Part shown: one piece after another, positions 23,667 through 31,810 of the stretch | Position numbering within the stretch: the first letter of the stretch is position 1 | Layout: the number at the start of each line of letters is the position of its first letter | From: VRUE01 sp963747765 | GTDB lineage: Bacteria; Actinomycetota; Thermoleophilia; Solirubrobacterales; 70-9 | DNA: 64,000 nt | Assembly (NCBI GenBank): GCA_963747765.1 | Contig: CAVVGH010000009.1 | Span: forward strand, 124,001 to 188,000 | Direction: 5' to 3' | Position numbers and translations under genes: made by a program | The notes under the pieces: model-generated | The model's database searches: none | Seen by the model: the letters and a program-made list of their open reading frames with translations, nothing else | What the model was told of the DNA's origin: nothing

Positions 23667-25811
23667 ATGACTCGTATCCGCCAGCAGAACGTGACCGCCG
23701 CGCAGTGGAGCTCCAACGGGGAGGCCCTTGGCGCAATTGACCTGACCCAGCCTGAGAACGACCCCTTTGCCGCCAACGTCTTCTCGACCACCGTGCAGCG
23801 CGAACGCCTGCCCGGGGATGTCTTCGAGCGGCTGCAGGCCACGCTGGACGGGGGCACGGCGCTCGATCCAGCGCTTGCCGACGCCGTCGCCACGGCCATG
23901 AAGGACTGGGCGCTCGAGAAGGGCGCCACTCACTTCACCCACATGTTCCAGCCGCTGACCGGCTCCACCGCCGAGAAGCACGACTCCTTCTTCGAGCCGG
24001 CCGGCGAGGGCCGGGCCCTGGCCGGGTTCTCCGGCAAAGAGCTGATCCAGGGCGAGCCGGACGCATCCTCCTTCCCCACCGGTGGCGTCCGCGCCACCTT
24101 CGAGGCGCGCGGATACACGGCCTGGGACCCCACCTCCCCGGCCTTCATCCTCGAGAACCCCAACGGCGCCCTGCTCTGCATCCCGACCGCCTTCGCGTCA
24201 TGGACCGGCGAGGCGCTCGACGCCAAGATCCCGCTGCTGCGCTCGATGGACGCCCTCTCGCGCTCGGCGATCAAGGCGCTGCGCCTGCTCGGCGACGACG
24301 AGAGCCAGCGGGTGTTCACCACGGTCGGCCCCGAGCAGGAGTACTTCCTGATCGACGAGCAGTATTTCTTCGAGCGGCCGGACCTGATCTCGACCGGCCG
24401 CACGCTGTTTGGCGCCAAGCCGCCGAAGGGCCATGAGCTCGACGACCACTACTTCGGCTCGATCCCCGAGCGGATCCTCGCCTGCATGCTGGAGTCCGAG
24501 CTGGAGATGCGCAAGCTGGGTATCCCGGTCAAGACCCGTCACAACGAGGTGGCGCCCAACCAGTATGAGATCGCACCGGTGTTCGAGAACTCGAATGTCG
24601 GCTCCGATCACCAGCAGCTGATGATGCGCACGCTGGAAAGCGTGGCGCGTCGCTACGGGCTGGTCTGCCTCCTGCACGAGAAGCCATTCGCAGGCGTCAA
24701 CGGCTCCGGCAAGCACAACAACTGGTCGATGAGCACCGACGCGGGCACGAACCTGCTCGACCCGGGCGAGACCCCAGCCGACAACGTCCACTTCCTGTTC
24801 TTCTGCGCGGCGGTGATCCAAGCGGTCAACAAGCACCAGGGCCTGCTGCGCGCCTCGGTCGCCAACATCGGGCAGGATCACCGGTTGGGCGCCAACGAGG
24901 CACCGCCGGCGATCATCTCGATCTTCCTCGGCGCGGAGCTGGTGAAGGTCTTCGAGGCGATCTCCAGCGGGGAGGGCGATCCCCACACCCCGGCCTCCTT
25001 CCTCGAGCTGGGGGCGACCGTCCTGCCCGCCCTGCCGATGCACGGCGGCGACCGCAACCGCACCTCGCCGTTCGCCTTCACCGGCAACAAATTCGAGTTC
25101 CGGGCCCTGGGCTCGAGCATGTCGCTCGCCTTCGCCAACACGGTGCTCAACACGATCGCCGCCGAGGCGATCGACGAGCTGGCCGACAAGCTGGAGGAGA
25201 AGACCAAGGGCGGCATGGATACGGCCGAGGCCGTGATCGAGGTCGTCAAGGAGGCCTACGGCGCCAACAAGCAAATCTGCTTCGACGGCGACAACTACGC
25301 CGAGGAGTGGCACGCCGAGGCCGAGAAGCGAGGCCTGAAGAACCTGCGGACGACGCCCGACGCCCTGCCGGAAGTGATCTCCGAGCAGACGATCGCCGCG
25401 TTCGAGAACTACGACGTGCTCTCCAAGCGCGAGCTGGACTCCCGCTACGAGGTCTGGGTCGAGCAGTACTGGATCCGCGCCAACATCGAGGCGGAGACGA
25501 CCTTCTCGATCGCCAAGACGATGATCCTGCCGGCGGCGCTCCGCCACCTGGCGCTGATCGGCGAGTCCGGCGTCTCGTCGGTCGAGGGTGAGGTCCGCAG
25601 CCTGGTCGACGAGCTGGTTGCCGCCCTGGGCGAGCTGGAGGCGGCAAACGCCGACCCCGGCCTGGAGGGCATGGAGATGGCGGTCCACGCGCGCGACGGG
25701 CAGCTGGCCGCGATGGACGGCGTCCGCGAGGCCGCCGACAAGCTGGAGAAGGTCATCGCCGACGATCTCTGGCCGCTCCCCAAATACGAGGAGATGCTCT
25801 TCATCAAGTAG
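23667..25811 (+). CDS. glnN: Glutamine synthetase, type III
   Basis: GSIII (714 aa, typical for the type) makes glutamine from glutamate, ammonium and ATP. It shows the GSIII blocks TVGPEQEYFLID, VKTRHNEVAPNQYEIAPVFE, GSGKHNNWSMSTD and NKFEFRALGSSMS, with active-site Glu and His residues in place, and the long C-terminal helical region special to type III. There is no adenylylation-site region of the GSI kind. The ATG at 23667 has GTGAGGGA upstream as a modest SD. It is 9 kb from amt-glnB, not in the same operon, but the three would act in the same ammonium assimilation route. Confidence 0.95.
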   Translation: MTRIRQQNVTAAQWSSNGEALGAIDLTQPENDPFAANVFSTTVQRERLPGDVFERLQATLDGGTALDPALADAVATAMKDWALEKGATHFTHMFQPLTGSTAEKHDSFFEPAGEGRALAGFSGKELIQGEPDASSFPTGGVRATFEARGYTAWDPTSPAFILENPNGALLCIPTAFASWTGEALDAKIPLLRSMDALSRSAIKALRLLGDDESQRVFTTVGPEQEYFLIDEQYFFERPDLISTGRTLFGAKPPKGHELDDHYFGSIPERILACMLESELEMRKLGIPVKTRHNEVAPNQYEIAPVFENSNVGSDHQQLMMRTLESVARRYGLVCLLHEKPFAGVNGSGKHNNWSMSTDAGTNLLDPGETPADNVHFLFFCAAVIQAVNKHQGLLRASVANIGQDHRLGANEAPPAIISIFLGAELVKVFEAISSGEGDPHTPASFLELGATVLPALPMHGGDRNRTSPFAFTGNKFEFRALGSSMSLAFANTVLNTIAAEAIDELADKLEEKTKGGMDTAEAVIEVVKEAYGANKQICFDGDNYAEEWHAEAEKRGLKNLRTTPDALPEVISEQTIAAFENYDVLSKRELDSRYEVWVEQYWIRANIEAETTFSIAKTMILPAALRHLALIGESGVSSVEGEVRSLVDELVAALGELEAANADPGLEGMEMAVHARDGQLAAMDGVREAADKLEKVIADDLWPLPKYEEMLFIK

Positions 25812-25817
25812 CGCAGC

Positions 25818-25854
25818 TTCCGGTGCGCCCCTCGCTGCGAAAGGCACACCGGAA
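25818..25854. terminator. Bidirectional hairpin between glnN and nitrilase-like gene
   Basis: Arms 25818-25829 (TTCCGGTGCGCC) and 25843-25854 pair with one mismatch around a 13-base loop. The hairpin fills the 46-bp gap between convergent stops. Confidence 0.6.
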
Positions 25855-25857
25855 CGC

Positions 25858-26778
25858 TCACCCGCGCACGTGGCGCCGGTACCAGCGGCGGCCGTGCAGG
25901 CGCTCGGTGTGCCAGGCGATGGCCGGCAGCACGCCGCGCCGGTGAAGCCAATAGCGACTCGGCACCGGCGCCGCCGGCGGCACCCTGCCGACCTCGATCT
26001 CGGCGACGACGACGCCGGGCCCCTCCTCCCCGCGCCGCAGCGCGAGCACCTCTCCGTCGGCGGCGGCGATCAGTGCGCCGCCCTCGAACCGCCCGCGGTA
26101 GGGAATCAGCGGTAGCTCCGGCATCCGGCAGCTGATCGCGCCGCTGATCGCCGCATGGACAACCGGGGCTCCGACCAACCGCGCGAAGAAGCTGGGCGCG
26201 CGCAGCGCGGTGCGGGCGTTGCGCTCCTCCATGCGCGTCGTGAGACGGCGCGGCGGCCAGGCCGGAACGCTCCACCAGTTGGAGCCGCCGATCACCACGT
26301 CGACGCGCCCGACGAGGCGACGGGCGGTCGCCGAGCGCATGAACTCCCAGCAGACAGCGGCCCCCGCCGTGAAGGGACCGGCGTCGATCACCCCGTCATC
26401 GGCGCCGCCCACGTAGAACGAGTTCTCCCACATGGTCGGCATGTCCTTGTCGTGGCGACCAAGAACCTCGCCGTCGGGGCCGGCGAGGAAGAAGGCGTTG
26501 CGCACCTCGCCGTCGGCGTCCCGGCAGAGGAACGAGCCGCCCAGCCAGATCCGCTTCTCCGCGGCAACCCGCTTGAGGAGGGCGGTGGCCGCCCCATCCG
26601 GCGGCAGCGCGGCGGCAGCGAGCTCGGGGACGAAGGCTGCGCCGGTGGTGAAGAACTCAGGCAGCGACACGAGCTCGGCGCCCCGGTCGGCTGCTTCGCG
26701 CGCCAGCCTCTCCGATTCGGCCAGATTGGCCTCGACGTCCCCGAGCTCGACCGCGAGCTGCACCGCCGCGACGCGCAT
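25858..26778 (-). CDS. Carbon-nitrogen hydrolase (nitrilase superfamily)
   Basis: A 306-aa amidase/nitrilase-fold enzyme. The Glu-Lys-Cys triad is visible: Glu41 in LPEFF, Lys111 in HDKDMPT and Cys143 in GAAVCWEFMR. It should hydrolyse an amide or nitrile; the WENSFYVGG and NWWSVP segments do not let me name the substrate. The C-terminal tail is Arg/Trp rich (RRWYRRHVRG). It lies 58 bases after the P450 gene on the same strand, probably in the rlmN-P450-hydrolase transcript. Confidence 0.85.
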   Translation of the reverse strand: MRVAAVQLAVELGDVEANLAESERLAREAADRGAELVSLPEFFTTGAAFVPELAAAALPPDGAATALLKRVAAEKRIWLGGSFLCRDADGEVRNAFFLAGPDGEVLGRHDKDMPTMWENSFYVGGADDGVIDAGPFTAGAAVCWEFMRSATARRLVGRVDVVIGGSNWWSVPAWPPRRLTTRMEERNARTALRAPSFFARLVGAPVVHAAISGAISCRMPELPLIPYRGRFEGGALIAAADGEVLALRRGEEGPGVVVAEIEVGRVPPAAPVPSRYWLHRRGVLPAIAWHTERLHGRRWYRRHVRG

Positions 26779-26836
26779 GAAGCGGACCGTAACGCCTCCG
26801 GCCGGGACGGGGCTGTGTGGCGTGCCCGGAGCCGGC

Positions 26837-28288
26837 TCAGTCGCGGGGCAGCACCCGCATCCCCAGGCCGCCCTTGGGCGAGAGGGTCGGCATCTGGCGC
26901 ACGGTCATCGTGCGGCCGGGGAGCGCGTCGAGCCGCAGGCGCTGCAGGAGCATCGTCGCGACCAGCTTCACCTCGGTCTGACCGAAGCGTTTGCCGATGC
27001 AGATCCTCTGGCCACCGCCAAATGGAACGTAGGCCCCCCGCGACAGGGCGGCCTTGCGCTCAGGGGTGAAGCGCTCGGGAATGAACGCCTCCGGCTCGGG
27101 AAAGACCTCGGGTATGCGGTGGCTGGCCCAGGAGGAGTAGTTGACGTAGGCTCCGCTCGGGACCGAGTGACCGCCAAACTCGAAGTCGCGAACGGCCCGG
27201 CGGGGGCCGATCCAGGCCGGCGGGTAGAGCCGCAGCACCTCGTCGAGGACCATGTCCAGGTAGGGCATCTCCCGTTCGAGCTGGTCGATGCTCGGGGCCG
27301 CGCCGCCGAGCACGGTGTCCTGCTCCTCCTGAAGGCGGGAGATCGCCTCGGGATGGCGAGCCAGCTCGTGCATCATGAAGGTGAGGGTCGATGTGGAGGT
27401 GTCGTGGCCGGCGAACATCAGAGTCATGACCTGGTCGCGCACCTCCTTGTCGGAGAACCCCTCGCCGGCCTCGTCTCGGACGCCGAGAAGGAGGCTGAGG
27501 ATGTCGTTCTTGTCGGGATCGGGATTCGCGCGCCGCTGCGAGATCTCCGCGTGGACGATCTCGTCGAGCACGGCCCGGGAGGCGACCATCTTCGACCACG
27601 GCGAGCCGGGGCCCCGCAGCAACCTGAGGTGGAAGTCGATCCCGTAGAAGCCGAGCGCCCGCTCGAAGTGCTTGGCGGCGGCGGCGCCCTTCCCCGCCTC
27701 GTCGGGATCGAGGCCGAGCAGGGCGCGCATCGCGATGCGCATCGCCAGCCCCCGCATCCACGCGTAGATGTCGACGATCTCACCGGTGTGAAGCTCGCCC
27801 ATGGCGTCCTCCGCCTCACCCCGCATCACGTCGACCGCGGCACTGATCTGGCGGCGGTGGAAGGCGGGCATCATGATCTCGCGGGCCCGGTCGTGGTAGC
27901 GGTCGTCGATCGTCAGCAGGCCGTCGCCCAGCAGCGGGATCAGGTCGCCGAAGCTCGACTCACGCCAGTGGAAGTTCTCCGGATGGGCAACCGTGATGAA
28001 GTGGTTCGAGTCCGGACCCAGCATGAAGACGACCGGGTGGTGCAGGATGCGAACCGAGAAGATCGGCCCGTACCGCTCGTACAGCGAGAGCAGGATCGGC
28101 AGCGGGTCGTGTGCCATGCGCAGCGTTCGCCCCAGGTCGAAGTCCATGGCACCGGGCGGATATCCGCCGTTGCGTCTGACGCGCAGCTCGGTGCGCACAT
28201 CTTCGGCGAGTCGCCGAACTGGATTTGGGCTCAGCTGCTCGGGCGGTGGTACGCGCCTGGGTGGAATGGCGACGGCATCGGTCGGCAT
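26837..28288 (-). CDS. Cytochrome P450
   Basis: A 483-aa soluble P450 monooxygenase. The I-helix oxygen-binding motif is AGHDTSTST, the K-helix ExxR is EVLR, the PERF-like motif is FIPERFTPER, and the heme loop FGGGQRICIGKRF supplies the thiolate Cys430. It resembles fatty-acid or terpenoid hydroxylases of the CYP102/CYP120-like style, but the substrate is not predictable. No ferredoxin or reductase lies nearby. The ATG at 28288 follows the rlmN stop by five bases; a GTG/ATG region up to 28318 would overlap rlmN and is less likely. Confidence 0.93.
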   Translation of the reverse strand: MPTDAVAIPPRRVPPPEQLSPNPVRRLAEDVRTELRVRRNGGYPPGAMDFDLGRTLRMAHDPLPILLSLYERYGPIFSVRILHHPVVFMLGPDSNHFITVAHPENFHWRESSFGDLIPLLGDGLLTIDDRYHDRAREIMMPAFHRRQISAAVDVMRGEAEDAMGELHTGEIVDIYAWMRGLAMRIAMRALLGLDPDEAGKGAAAAKHFERALGFYGIDFHLRLLRGPGSPWSKMVASRAVLDEIVHAEISQRRANPDPDKNDILSLLLGVRDEAGEGFSDKEVRDQVMTLMFAGHDTSTSTLTFMMHELARHPEAISRLQEEQDTVLGGAAPSIDQLEREMPYLDMVLDEVLRLYPPAWIGPRRAVRDFEFGGHSVPSGAYVNYSSWASHRIPEVFPEPEAFIPERFTPERKAALSRGAYVPFGGGQRICIGKRFGQTEVKLVATMLLQRLRLDALPGRTMTVRQMPTLSPKGGLGMRVLPRD

Positions 28289-28293
28289 TGCGC

Positions 28294-29295
28294 CTATCGT
28301 AGTTGGCCGACCAGCCAACCAGCGCGCGAACGGTCCTGAGTCGCGGCGAGCTGTCCGCAGGCGGCGTCGATGTCGCGACCGCGCGTCAGGCGCACGGTCG
28401 CCGCCAGTCGATGCTCTGCCAGGATCGCCCGGAATTGCTCGATCTCCTCGGGCGAGGAGCCGTCGTAGGTCCCGGTTGGGTTGTAGGGGATCAGATTGAC
28501 CTTGTAGGCGCGGGGGTCGAGAAGGGCGGCGAGTTCGCGGGCGTGCTCCGGACGGTCGTTGACGCCGGCCAGCATCACGTACTCGACGAAGACCTTGCGA
28601 CGACGCCGTGCCCGGTGGCGCTCACAGGCGGCAAGCACCTCTGCCAGCGGGTAGCGGTCGTTGACCGGCATCAGCTGCGAGCGCAGGCGGTCGTTCGGTG
28701 CGTGCAGCGAGAGGGCCAGGCTGACCGGCATGTCGCACTCGGTGAGGCGGTCTATGCCGGGCACCCAGCCAACGGTGGAGATCGCGGTGCGGCGATGGGT
28801 GACGCCGAAGTCGGGCAGCCGCTCGCAGGCGGCAAGCACCGCGTCGAGGTTCATCGTCGGCTCCCCCATTCCCATGAAAACGACATGGTCGATTGCCTCG
28901 CGGCGGCGGAAGTGGAGCGCCTGGTCGAGGATCTCGTCGGCGCTCAGGTTGCGGCCGAACTTCATCTGCCCGGTCGCGCAAAAGGTGCAGGTCAGCGGAC
29001 AGCCCGACTGAGAGGAGAGGCAGACCGAACGGCGTCCGTCCCGGTAGCGCATCAGCACCGCCTCGACCGGCTGGCCGTCGCCACTGTGGAACAGGGCCTT
29101 GACGGTGCCGTCGTCGGACTTGGCCTCGGCGACGAGCGATAGCGTCGACAGTGGCACCGCGCTCGCCAGTCGAGCGCGTAGCTCGATCGGCAGGTTCGTC
29201 ATCTCCTCGAAGGAGCCCGCTCCGCGCGCCACCCACTCCCACACCTGGGAGGCGCGATAGGACGGCTCGCCGGCCTCGGCGAGCACCTGGCTCAA
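28294..29295 (-). CDS. rlmN: 23S rRNA (adenine2503-C2)-methyltransferase / tRNA A37 methyltransferase
   Basis: A radical-SAM methyl synthase of 333 aa. The cluster motif CPLTCTFC gives Cys99, Cys103 and Cys106. GMGEPTMNLD is the SAM-binding GGE-like motif, and Cys313 (RDIDAACGQL) matches the methyl-carrying cysteine. The N-terminal RNA-binding part (EPSYRASQVWEWV) is slightly short. The start is uncertain: TTG at 29295 is used, with GTG at 29286 as an alternative; upstream codons remain open without a standard start. It heads a run with the P450 and the nitrilase-like hydrolase. Confidence 0.93.
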   Translation of the reverse strand: MSQVLAEAGEPSYRASQVWEWVARGAGSFEEMTNLPIELRARLASAVPLSTLSLVAEAKSDDGTVKALFHSGDGQPVEAVLMRYRDGRRSVCLSSQSGCPLTCTFCATGQMKFGRNLSADEILDQALHFRRREAIDHVVFMGMGEPTMNLDAVLAACERLPDFGVTHRRTAISTVGWVPGIDRLTECDMPVSLALSLHAPNDRLRSQLMPVNDRYPLAEVLAACERHRARRRRKVFVEYVMLAGVNDRPEHARELAALLDPRAYKVNLIPYNPTGTYDGSSPEEIEQFRAILAEHRLAATVRLTRGRDIDAACGQLAATQDRSRAGWLVGQLR

Positions 29296-29421
29296 AAGCG
29301 CTCGGTCGATCAGACGAGCGTAGCGACGCGCCGCCGCCAGATGGTCACATGCGCCCCCTGGGCGACGGCGGGCCCGGCGCGTCCAGAGCCGCGAGGTGGC
29401 CGCGAAACTTTGACTGGGACG

Positions 29422-29937
29422 CTAGGAAGATGGCGGCTGGTCGGGCGGTGGCGGCGGCGGTGGAGGCGGGGGTTGCGCTTCCAGCGGCGGCGGCATCGCG
29501 GGGGATTGGCTTGGCGGTGGCTCCTGACCAGGCAACGCCTCGGCCTCCTTGCGCCAGATTTCGTTGAGAGAAACCTGGATGTAGGCCCACAGGCCCGGCG
29601 AGAGCAGCAGGTAGAGAATGATCGCGATCCAGCCGTTCAGCGGCTCGTCGCCACCCACCCGCGACGCGCCCATGACGCGCTTGGTGCCGCGCCAGTAGGT
29701 GATCAGCGCTGGGACGACGATGATGCCGCCTGGAAACAGCGCCAGCAGCGAGTTGGTCGGGTTCTGTCCGAGGTCGTAGCCCTTGGCGCGGCCGTAGTCA
29801 CGCAGCTCGCGGTTGATCCGGTACCACCAAACGAGGTGATAGATGCCCAGCGTGACGAGCGGCAGCAGCGCCGCGGCCCACGGGCTCCGAATCTTCACCT
29901 GATCCTGCGTGCCGCGAATCTTCATCTCGTAGGCCAT
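29422..29937 (-). CDS. DUF4234 family membrane protein
   Basis: A 171-aa membrane protein. The DUF4234 hallmark is visible in LLPLVTLGIYHLVWWYRINR (about 25-44). Two further hydrophobic segments lie near 66-82 and 100-122. The last 35 residues are almost all Pro with Ser/Gln, probably a flexible cytosolic tail. No catalytic residues are seen, and the function of the family is unknown. It is transcribed alone; the 126 bases between it and rlmN hold nothing recognisable. Confidence 0.75.
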   Translation of the reverse strand: MAYEMKIRGTQDQVKIRSPWAAALLPLVTLGIYHLVWWYRINRELRDYGRAKGYDLGQNPTNSLLALFPGGIIVVPALITYWRGTKRVMGASRVGGDEPLNGWIAIILYLLLSPGLWAYIQVSLNEIWRKEAEALPGQEPPPSQSPAMPPPLEAQPPPPPPPPPPDQPPSS

Positions 29938-30042
29938 GGAACTCCGTTCTTTGGAAGTGGGAGTGCGACGACCCTAACCCAGACGGCGGTCGCAATCCAC
30001 CCCTTGGCCCAGTGCAGGCGCCAAGCAACTCGACCGGCTGCC

Positions 30043-30213
30043 TTAGAACGTGTCTCAAAACCCCGCGTGTGCGACTGGCGAGCGCCGGACCGAGCGGGGC
30101 GAGGACGCAGGAGGCCGGCCAATGCCGGGTGCATTGCCGGCCTCCGAGGACGCTACACCGCGAAGCGCCCGCCGCCGCCAGGCGTGCGTGGGGGGTTTTC
30201 AGACACGTTCTAA
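30043..30213. mobile_element. MITE-like element C, copy 1 (171 bp)
   Basis: Terminal inverted repeats TTAGAACGTGTCTC (left) and its complement (right, one indel) enclose a GC-rich body. Inside is a hairpin GGAGGCCGG / CCGGCCTCC extended by CAATGC/GCATTG, and a second small stem in CTGGCGAGCGCCGG. It is over 90 percent identical to 38691-38860 by eye. Where the two copies differ at the fifth terminal base (A here, G there), the opposite arm differs to match. There is no coding capacity. The right end supplies the stop codon of the neighbouring yggU gene. TA is the possible target duplication. Confidence 0.75.
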
Positions 30214-30479
30214 AGCCCTTCGAGCGCCGAGTCGACCTCGACTTTCCCGACCTCCTCCACGCGAACGAGCTTCTCGCGCGACTTCTTGCCGTGCAGCACC
30301 GTAACTCGGGAGGGCGCGATGCCAAGCCGCTTGGCGATCAGCCGGCAGAGGGCCTTGTTTGCCTTGCCGTCGACGGGGGCGGCACTAACCCGCGCCCGCA
30401 GCACTCCGTCGCTGAATTCGACCAGCTCGTCACGGCCGCCACGCGGTGTGAGACGGACTCTGATCTTCGTATCGGCCAC
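30210..30479 (-). CDS. UPF0235/DUF167 (YggU-like) protein
   Basis: An 89-residue protein of the DUF167 family. It has the usual RVRLTPRGGRDEL start, the conserved APVDGKANKALCRLIAKRLG block and the VLHGKKSREKLVRV strand-turn. Length is normal. The biochemical role of the family is not established. Its TAG stop is formed by the terminal CTA of the adjacent MITE-like element, so the insertion fixed the present C-terminus (ALEGL). It is divergent from the PPOX gene; the 132-bp gap contains CCCGCTCCGGGGC twice. Confidence 0.85.
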   Translation of the reverse strand: MADTKIRVRLTPRGGRDELVEFSDGVLRARVSAAPVDGKANKALCRLIAKRLGIAPSRVTVLHGKKSREKLVRVEEVGKVEVDSALEGL

Positions 30480-30611
30480 TCGACACTCGATTGTCCCGCT
30501 CCGGGGCGGCGACCGGCACCCCGCTCCGGGGCCGGGCGGCGGACGCCAGCGGTTTGCCGATGCCCCAACGGGTAGACATCACGGGAAGCCAGAGAAAGAA
30601 GGAGGCTTGCC

Positions 30612-31031
30612 ATGGCACACGCAACGGGTGGAGTCGTCGAGATTCCCTCCGCGGCGATACACCTGCTCGAGGGTCGGGGCTTTGCCCACGTGGCGACTCT
30701 CATGGCGGACGGATCGCCACAGGTGTCGCCCGTCTGGATAGACCAAGAGGACAGCCTGGTGACGTTCAACACCGCCGCGGGCCGGCTGAAGGAGAGAAAC
30801 CTGCGGCGCGATCCCCGCGCTGCCGTCTCGGTCACGAATCCGGAGAACCCCTACGAGAACCTCCTGGTCCGCGGGCGGGCCGTCGAGATCACCACTGAGG
30901 GGGCCGAGGAGCACATCGACGCGCTGGCGAAGCGCTACCTCGGCGTCGACGAGTACCCGGGTCGTCAACCCGGGGAAGTGCGGGTGATCGTTCGCATTCG
31001 TCCCGAACGCGTCGGGCACAACGCTCCGTAG
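30612..31031 (+). CDS. PPOX-class (pyridoxamine-phosphate-oxidase-like) flavin/F420-dependent oxidoreductase
   Basis: A 139-aa split-barrel protein. The family core is FAHVATLMADGSPQVSPVW (24-42), followed by LVTFNTAAGRLKERNLRRDP and AVSVTNPENPYENLLVRGRA. This short form resembles actinobacterial F420-binding members. I infer reduction of an unknown substrate with F420 or FMN. AAGGAGG precedes the ATG by eight bases, a strong start. It is monocistronic; two GC-rich near-copies of GCCGCCCCGGCCGG follow it at 31032-31093. Confidence 0.85.
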   Translation: MAHATGGVVEIPSAAIHLLEGRGFAHVATLMADGSPQVSPVWIDQEDSLVTFNTAAGRLKERNLRRDPRAAVSVTNPENPYENLLVRGRAVEITTEGAEEHIDALAKRYLGVDEYPGRQPGEVRVIVRIRPERVGHNAP

Positions 31032-31171
31032 AGCCCGCCCCGGCCGGCGCGCCCTCCATGCCTCGTTTGAGCCGCCCCGGCCGGGCGCCCTCCGCATCTC
31101 GCCAATCGTCCGATCGCAACCGGAGACGGCCCTGCCTATGATCGGTCAGCGACAAACGACAAGGAGGAGAC

Positions 31172-31564
31172 ATGGCAGGCCACACGGTGAAGCGGATCGA
31201 CGAGATGGAGGCGGTCTTCGGCGGCGGCTTCAAGCGCGCCCGGGCCGAGCTCGGCGTCGAGTCGTTCGGGATGCAGATCATCGACATGCCCGCCAACTAC
31301 GGGAACTATCCCGAGCACGACCATGGCGAGGATGGCCAGGAGGAGGTCTACGTCACGCTGCGCGGCGGCGGCGAGCTGGACATCGAAGGCGAGCGCCACC
31401 CGCTCGACGAGGATCACGTCCTCAGGGTCGGGCCCGGCGTGTCGCGCAAGGTCTGGCCAGGTGAGAGCGGGATTCGCCTCCTTGTCCTCGGCGGAAAGCC
31501 CGGCGAGGCGTACGAGGCGCCCGACGTGACCAAGCTCGGCGAACCGGACCCGATGCATGGCTAG
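31172..31564 (+). CDS. Cupin domain protein
   Basis: A 130-aa single-domain cupin. Motif 1 appears as PEHDHGEDGQEEVYVTLRGGG with metal-ligand-type His and Glu. A turn GERHPLDEDHVLRVGPGVSRK and a degenerate motif 2 follow, in which only RLLVLGG is recognisable. The usual second-motif His is not obvious, so it may be a sensor or binding protein rather than an enzyme. AAGGAGGA lies just before the ATG. It is followed 57 bases later by a 50-codon gene with its own strong SD. Confidence 0.75.
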   Translation: MAGHTVKRIDEMEAVFGGGFKRARAELGVESFGMQIIDMPANYGNYPEHDHGEDGQEEVYVTLRGGGELDIEGERHPLDEDHVLRVGPGVSRKVWPGESGIRLLVLGGKPGEAYEAPDVTKLGEPDPMHG

Positions 31565-31621
31565 CCGGATGGGCGGGCGCCCGCAACAGGCCAATGGCGC
31601 CAACGACCAGGAGGTCCCGAG

Positions 31622-31774
31622 ATGACGGAGCAAACGATCGCGCTGGAGGTGTCGAAGTCCGATGCCGAAGTCCTCGTCGGGGTGCTCGCCTCCGAGCGCC
31701 ACAATCCCGAGGTCGACGCCACCTGCGACGCGTTGCGCAAGCAGCTCGACGAAAAGCTCGCGGACCTCGGCTAG
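31622..31774 (+). CDS. Small acidic protein (50 aa), unknown
   Basis: An ATG with AGGAGGT seven bases upstream opens a 50-codon frame. It starts MTEQTIALEVSKSDAEVLVG, has a middle HNPEVDATCDALRKQ, and ends KQLDEKLADLG. It is helical and acidic with one Cys. It lies between the cupin gene and recD2 on the same strand. The strong SD, normal third-position GC and tight spacing are the reasons to call it a gene. I do not recognise the family. Confidence 0.6.
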   Translation: MTEQTIALEVSKSDAEVLVGVLASERHNPEVDATCDALRKQLDEKLADLG

Positions 31775-31810
31775 GACGTTGGCCGTCTTGCCAGTGGCTG
31801 GCTTGATCTT

